Source: Datisca glomerata
Lineage: Eukaryota; Streptophyta; Magnoliopsida; Cucurbitales; Datiscaceae
Reading direction: 5' to 3'
DNA length: 64,000 nucleotides
Assembly: GCA_003255025.1 (NCBI GenBank)
Contig: QANY01008651.1
Span: forward strand, 2,465,279 to 2,529,278
Shown: piece by piece, positions 58,458 through 64,000 of the stretch
Layout: each line of letters opens with the position of its first letter
How positions within the stretch are numbered: position 1 is the first letter of the stretch
Notes under the pieces: generated by a model
Seen by the model: the letters and a program-made list of their open reading frames with translations, nothing else
The model's database searches: none
What the model was told of the DNA's origin: nothing
Program-made: the position numbers and the translations under genes

Positions 58458-60230
58458 TGTAGTCCTGCCAATAAATAAATAATAATAACATTTATATCAA
58501 AAATGGTTATCACATTTCTACAACTACTATAAGTATATTTCAATGTATTGTTTGATTTGTTTACCTTTTTTCCAGTCACTGTGTTTTCATTATTGGTTTG
58601 TGCTGCGGGAGAATCTCTTGTGGCTGTGTCATTTTCTTCTATAGTTACATCATCTTGAATCTTTGATTGCCCTTTCTTTCTCACATGTTGTTTTTTTGGC
58701 AATGTGTTTTCTCCTCATCGTATTTTCAGCTGGATACATGTGTAAATACTTTGTGTAAATAGACAAATATTCATTCATGAATATTTATGTGCAAAATTTA
58801 TCATGTGGGCTAACAAATAGTAAATGACTATATGCTTAGATACTATAACCATAACTACTTCAATTCATTGTATATAACTTGTCAACTATGGTTATTGCAT
58901 ATATATCAATAATATATTATGCTTATCATCATACACACTTAGCAAACCAAGTTCAGATAGAAATTGAATTAATACATATAGTATATGTCTAATTATTCAT
59001 TGTTAAACCCTAATTGAAACAGAAGATGAGAGAAAGCGCGTACAATAACCAATACAGATTTGTCATACAATTATTGTATATATCAGAGAATAAAAAATAG
59101 ATATTCGAATGAAAATTTCATATATATGGTTATAACCTAATTGAAAGATATTAAGAACAATATAGCAGTAGATATATTCATAGAATTGGATGTATACTAG
59201 TTAATGTCTATTTACTTACCTATAAACACTAATTAAAACATATATCAATAGAGATTCGAATGAAAATTTCACAAATAGAAAACCACATAGACTAAAATTG
59301 CAAACAAAAATCTCTGTTCAACAAGAAATTGAGTTCTAATATACCCCATAAACACCCACTGGCCACCATTAAAGATATAGCATAAATTTTGAATGGTATA
59401 AGCAGAGATTCGAGCCGTACATAGCAGAAATTTCAAACAAAAATTACACTCTCTATTCTTCCCTCAAAATGAAAATTATAACCCATCTCTGCTATTTTAT
59501 ACTCAACAATAACCGGCAATTCAGAAGACAAAAACAAATAATCAGACTCAAAGTGATACAAAATCACGCATTAAAACCTAACATAATCGGGTTTGACGGA
59601 TACGAAATCAGAGGTGAACGAAAACAAAATAACTGTAATAACACATATTCGAAAGAAAATCAGACTCGTATCAAAACAATTTTGAACTAATAACGATGAT
59701 TCAAACCGATGGATTAAGATTGTAGAAATGTTTACGGAAACAGATTCAAATTGATTAAAACTGAAAACAGAAGAGATTCAAGCCGTGAGTATCACTTACA
59801 ATTGAAATTCATATGATATAAGCTTCGGATGGAAGATTTCACGCTAGGGTTCTCCGTAGTCTCCAATCGCCGCTGCTCGGGGATGATTTTTTATTGTTGT
59901 TTTGTTAGGGTTTCGTGATTTGTTGGTTTTAAAAAATAAGAGCTATATTATTTTGGCTATTTATGCAAAATAGAACTTTTTTTATCATTTTATTTATTTA
60001 TTATTCTATTATGACCTATTTCTCAAAAAAACCTAAATAAATTGCATAACTAATTTTGTCCCATTAGTTTAGGACGTGCAGCTGTGCATTTTGGCATCTA
60101 AGGCAGATAACTGCCTTGCTGATCGAGCAGCTAATTGGCTGCTGTTGAAGATGTCATCAATAGAGCTGACATGTGGCTGAGGTGGCTGCCATGGAGGATA
60201 GATAGTCATGTCAGTTTTTAGGTACAAAGA
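58458..60230. other. Upstream region of DUF1985 copy 1 and MULE right end
   Basis: A short minus-strand frame at 58702-58560 (KKQHVRKKGQSKIQDD) may be an N-terminal exon of the DUF1985 gene. 59780-59880 looks like a minus-strand leader exon, GC-richer and ending in a TTGTAAGTG donor-like site on the minus strand. The rest is A+T-rich without recognised genes. The plus-strand frame 59469-59690 has no relatives that I know. Confidence 0.45.
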
Positions 60231-61250
60231 AATATGTTTTGATGTAAGAAAAAATTTAAATTAAAATACTCACAAATAATTATAATATCTAAATAACGTT
60301 TTTTAATGATTAAAAAAGCTTCTTAACAAAATCCTCAAACACACTATAGGAGAAACAACTTAAAATTTGTTTGGAAGTGCTTCTATAGAAAAAGAACCCT
60401 CTTTTTCTTAAATTATAAAATAATATTTAAGTTTGAGAGTGCTTTCATTTAAATTTTTTTGATAAATATCGTTTGAAATATTTTATAAAAAAACATATAT
60501 TCTCAAGTGTTTCGTAAAATATTTTCAAATACAAATAAATATACTAAGTATGTTCAAGAGATTTTATGCAAAGATGATTATGAATTAATTGAAACTAAAT
60601 AAAGTTGTTTTAAAGTATAAAAATATTTATAGTCATAAATACTGAAAATTTTAATTCGAGATCCCATTCTTTTATCAAGTGTTATTACTTAATATTTTTA
60701 ATATTTGTAAACACTTTTACAAGAAACATCAATATAAGTATTTCATGAAATGCTTTCAACTACAAACAAAATTGTTTCATAATATGTTCTAGCACTTCTT
60801 ACAAAAATAGTGGGATTATTTCTAACTAACATTTTACCATTTCAACATTTACAAGTGTTAGACACAAACAAACCTAGATACACCATCCGAATCTTTTAGC
60901 AAGCCTCAAACACTAAAATTAATTACTGACTTTTGGCTTTATCTTTATCTTAATTTTATTTATTTAATCCTACATTACAATGCATGCTTAATCAATTGGT
61001 TAATATTTATAATCAAATTAAAATAGAATACAATGATTAAAAACATTGAATGTGAGAAAATTCGCATATGCCAAGATGAGGTAGCTCATGCCTATGAATT
61101 GATTAGTGGATCATTTTCAGACCAATTAATTAAACAATAGTAAATTGAGTTTAAGTACTTGAATATTAATAGAGCTTAAATTGGGGTTGTCATTATATTG
61201 AAGCACCGCATTGTCACCTTTAGAGTTCCTAAATGTTTGAGACTGCTTGT
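60231..61250. repeat. Second copy of the RNase-upstream repeat region
   Basis: ATATGTTTTGATG, CTTCTTAACAAAATCCTCAAA, TTTGGAAGTGCTT, TACATTACAATGCATG and GTCATTATATTGAAGCACC follow in the same order as at 34925-35700. Identity is moderate with many gaps. Following the order of the first copy, an RNase gene would be expected some 700 bp further right, but that place is taken by an LTR remnant and a DUF1985 copy. Confidence 0.7.
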
Positions 61251-61305
61251 CTTTAAATGTTTATAACGCATATAGATTGCTTCTAGAAAATGTTTCCAAA
61301 ATACA

Positions 61306-61334
61306 ATATATATATATATATACACACACACACA
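61306..61334. repeat. (TA)n(CA)n microsatellite
   Basis: About eight TA steps followed by six CA steps. The sequence from here to 61628 holds no recognised gene. Confidence 0.9.
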
Positions 61335-61628
61335 TAAATTCTGAGGGTAGGGTGGTTGAGGCAGGTTAGAGAAGAGAGACCCTAATAGGAGGTTGTAAAA
61401 GTCACCATAACAGATTAGTAATCAAAATACAGTATAAAATTTTCAATCATAAGAACAATTTAGTTAGTTGAGCCATGAGTAGATTATTTAGAAGTAATTC
61501 TTCCAATAGTAATATGTCTATAATAATAACAATAACCAGCCATAATAGGCGGTGAACAATTTAATTATGCAGAAATTGAAGTAGAAACATTAATTATCCC
61601 CACCAGGTTTGGCTTTAATACCAAAAGA

Positions 61629-62197
61629 TGCGGAATCAAGTATAATTTAAAGCAGTTAGAGAGCGGGTATTACGATGCAAGAATAATTCAAGAAAATAGT
61701 AGATTTGTATTAAAGTGTAAGATTACAAATTTACACAAACAGTAATTATTGGCGATGATTAATTAGTGCTCCGCTCACTAATTAATGTTGAAGGAAAAAA
61801 AGAAGAAGAAATATTTACAGAAGAGGGAGGAATAAAGCTTTGTTCTCAAAAATCAATTTTTCTCCCAAATAGTTTAAGAGTTGAAAATGAGTTCTGAGGA
61901 ACAAAAGGGAGAGGGCTACCAATTTATAGCCAAAGAAAGTGGAGTTCACCGAGAACCCATCACTTACCTGAACTATTCTATTCTACAAAAGTAAAAATAT
62001 TTTATATTTCTACTTTTGTTTACTTTTGACTGAGAACGGTAAAAAGCATAAATAATTGTCTAATTATTTGACAACTAGTATAATTATTATAGAAAGTGAC
62101 AAATTATAAAGATTCATGAAAAATTGTTATCTTGGTCTTCGTGTCTGTCATGATTGCCGTTGTTGGATGTCATTGTGACTGTTTGTTGCATGTTGTA
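61629..62197 (-). mobile_element. Copia-type primer site and LTR remnant
   Basis: GGCTTTAATACCAAAAG at 61612-61628 is the complement of a near tRNA-Met primer site (TGGTATTAAAGCC). LTR-like sequence follows and stops where DUF1985 copy 2 begins at about 62198. The internal part of the element to the left is only ~100 bp, so the copy is truncated. Edges are approximate. Confidence 0.45.
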
Positions 62198-63730
62198 TCA
62201 TCATCCATGGCAGCATTTCCAGCATTTTTATCAATCGTATTAGTAGTCGCAGCATTATCCTTTCATTAATAACAATGAAACATGATTAGTATGCTTAGTA
62301 TTAAACTGATATTTCTAAAAATACACGAATAGTATGTAAACTTAATACCTTTGCAGACGATGTTTGTTGGGCAAGCATATTTAACAAAGTATGTATTTCG
62401 CTCATCTTTATATCCAAGCTCACCATCGATATATTCATTTCATGTTGTGCTCGCTGCAACTTATCAATTTTCTTGGCAATTACAGCATTGCTTCTCTATT
62501 TTTATTTTTTTGGGTTTTTTCATTAGTAAACCAAATGATCCACAATTTGATTCTACGTAATCTTTTTCATTATCCATATTTTTTCCCTTCAGAAAATGAG
62601 CCATAAATGGTGCTTCCAATTCCAATTGCATAAGTTCAATTGGTTCTATTATAAGTTGATATGAAATCAAACATTAATTCAAAATAGGAAAATAGAAAAT
62701 ATTTAGTTATTGACAGTCATCATTTATATACTACTTCATGAAACAATTAACGTTTTTGTATTTAAACTACAATATACAATATACCACTGCAGTATACTCA
62801 GATCGAATTAATCACACAAAATTAACATGAATTTCAATCATGTATACTTAAGATTAAACAATAAATACTAATTCTTATATACTAAATGAAAGTGAAAACA
62901 TAATTTACCTCTTCTGAGTCAAAAACCTTATTTTATAATTCTCTCCAGCTTGGTTGTTCGCCCCCTCTAGTTGCACATTCTTGGTATTCCATCTCTTGAG
63001 CGTTGTGCAATATTGATGCTAGGATTCATGAGTGAAGGATCACCTCATATGCCCAAACAATCAAAGTTAGTGGAAATCCTCCAAACTCGAATCCTTTTGC
63101 AGTAGGGTTGTTGAGAACAACTTTCACATATCTGATTGTCATCTCATATGACAACCGGCCCCATGGATAATTCTTAAACATCTCATCTATATCGACTATT
63201 TTCAAATGGTCGATGTTAATACCGGTAGATGATTATTTTGGCAAAAGGATATTTTCTAAGAAATAAATCTTTGCCAACTTGATTTTAAGCTCTAGACTGG
63301 CATATCGAAAAAAATCAAAAGAACAAACTAGACTTTCCCTAGAAATGTATTTTGTTACAGATTTGAGATTAGAAAATACTTCCTCAAGTAATTGTCCATT
63401 GGGTAATGTCTCATTGTTCAATGTTGGGTAGAGACCACAATTTAGTCCTGTTATTAATGCAAAATATTTAATACCAAATCTAATGACTTGTCCTTCAATA
63501 TTAAAATATAACTCATCATTATTATCACTAAAGCACTGTCTCCTAGCTAAAAGTAAAATTAACTTATGTGATATTTTTGTTATTTTAATGTTGAATAGGC
63601 TTTCCAAACATGTATTTCTAAAGACTTTTTCTTCTTCTTCTTGACTTAACCAGCATTTAAGAGTATTAAAGTACTCCATTTTCCCATAAAGAATGACTTT
63701 CTTGTTACACGTCTACAATTCAGTCGGTAA
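62198..63730 (-). pseudogene. DUF1985-domain gene, copy 2, 3'-truncated
   Basis: Direct repeat of 56917-58450. The DUF1985 part at 63679-63233 reads YFNTLKCWLSQEEEEKVF, DNNDELYFNIEGQVIRFGI and SRESLVCSF, about 80 percent like copy 1 in protein. A TAA at 63233-63235 replaces the Gln codon of copy 1 (LPKQSS). Further on, NYPWGRLSYEMT is intact where copy 1 has a stop. The segment corresponding to LEAPFMAHFLKGKNMDNEK lies at 62670-62464. The C-terminal coil of copy 1 is missing because homology ends at 62198, next to an LTR remnant. Confidence 0.75.
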
Positions 63731-64000
63731 CAACACTTTCAATAGATTGCCATCGAGCAAAAATCTATTTGGAAGCTATATTTTTAACATCATTTTCTAA
63801 AAAAATATTTTACAGATTTACAATCAAATTTTAAAAGGAACTTTTGATTGTCATCCTAAAACTTTTGTATGCACAGGACAACTGATAAGATTTTCTTTTT
63901 AATTGTATTATAATTGACTTGGGATTGGGTCCAAATTCTAGATATGAACCTAACAATTTATTCAGGTGATTTTGGAGAGACATTCATATCCAAGTTTAGA
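63731..64000. other. Right edge, nothing recognised
   Basis: 270 bp of A+T-rich DNA after the DUF1985 repeat ends. No gene, LTR or TIR seen. Confidence 0.5.

Noticed and set aside
52351..60230. Terminal inverted repeats joining the MULE transposase and DUF1985 copy 1 into one element
   Set aside because: Convergent arrangement fits such elements, but no inverted ends could be found by eye. A self-alignment would decide.

Overview
The window is nuclear DNA of a flowering plant, most likely a eudicot. It is A+T-rich, the genes have GT-AG introns, and old Ty1/copia, Ty3/gypsy (Athila and Tat), LINE, MULE and MITE-like sequence surrounds a few single-copy genes. The species cannot be fixed from the sequence alone.

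Layout. 1-12.1 kb is nested retrotransposon wreckage: a plus-strand copia body split by an LTR-bounded Tat-like block, which holds minus-strand gypsy pol and a 3.1-kb LTR-like unit. A small F-box-like remnant sits at 11.9 kb. 12.16-18.95 kb is one Athila-type element on the minus strand with a perfect 5-bp target duplication and a deletion from the start of RT to the end of integrase. 19.5-32.6 kb is a gene island with three plus-strand genes that look intact: COG7 (Golgi tethering complex, 10 coding exons, 843 aa), a PEX11B-type peroxisome proliferation protein (one exon), and a PLAC8/cell-number-regulator membrane protein (four coding exons, 237 aa). 32.6-36.2 kb is spacer that includes degenerate repeats.

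36.4-50.3 kb holds a secreted RNase T2 (class I S-like) gene. Its four exons join into an unbroken 228-aa frame although intron 2 is 12.3 kb and contains a whole copia element, itself carrying rearranged Athila copies. The protein keeps the cysteine framework of the family, but the histidines and glutamate of both active-site motifs are replaced.

51-64 kb is DNA-transposon territory: a 1.16-kb element with long terminal inverted repeats and a gene-like interior, a decayed MULE transposase (plus strand), and two diverged minus-strand copies of a DUF1985 gene of the sort carried by plant MULEs, each with its own nonsense codon.

The three housekeeping genes act in separate compartments (Golgi, peroxisome, membrane) and show no sign of functional linkage. 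The most unusual object is the apparently non-catalytic RNase T2 gene with its transposon-filled intron. No RNA gene, CRISPR array or prokaryote-like system was seen.
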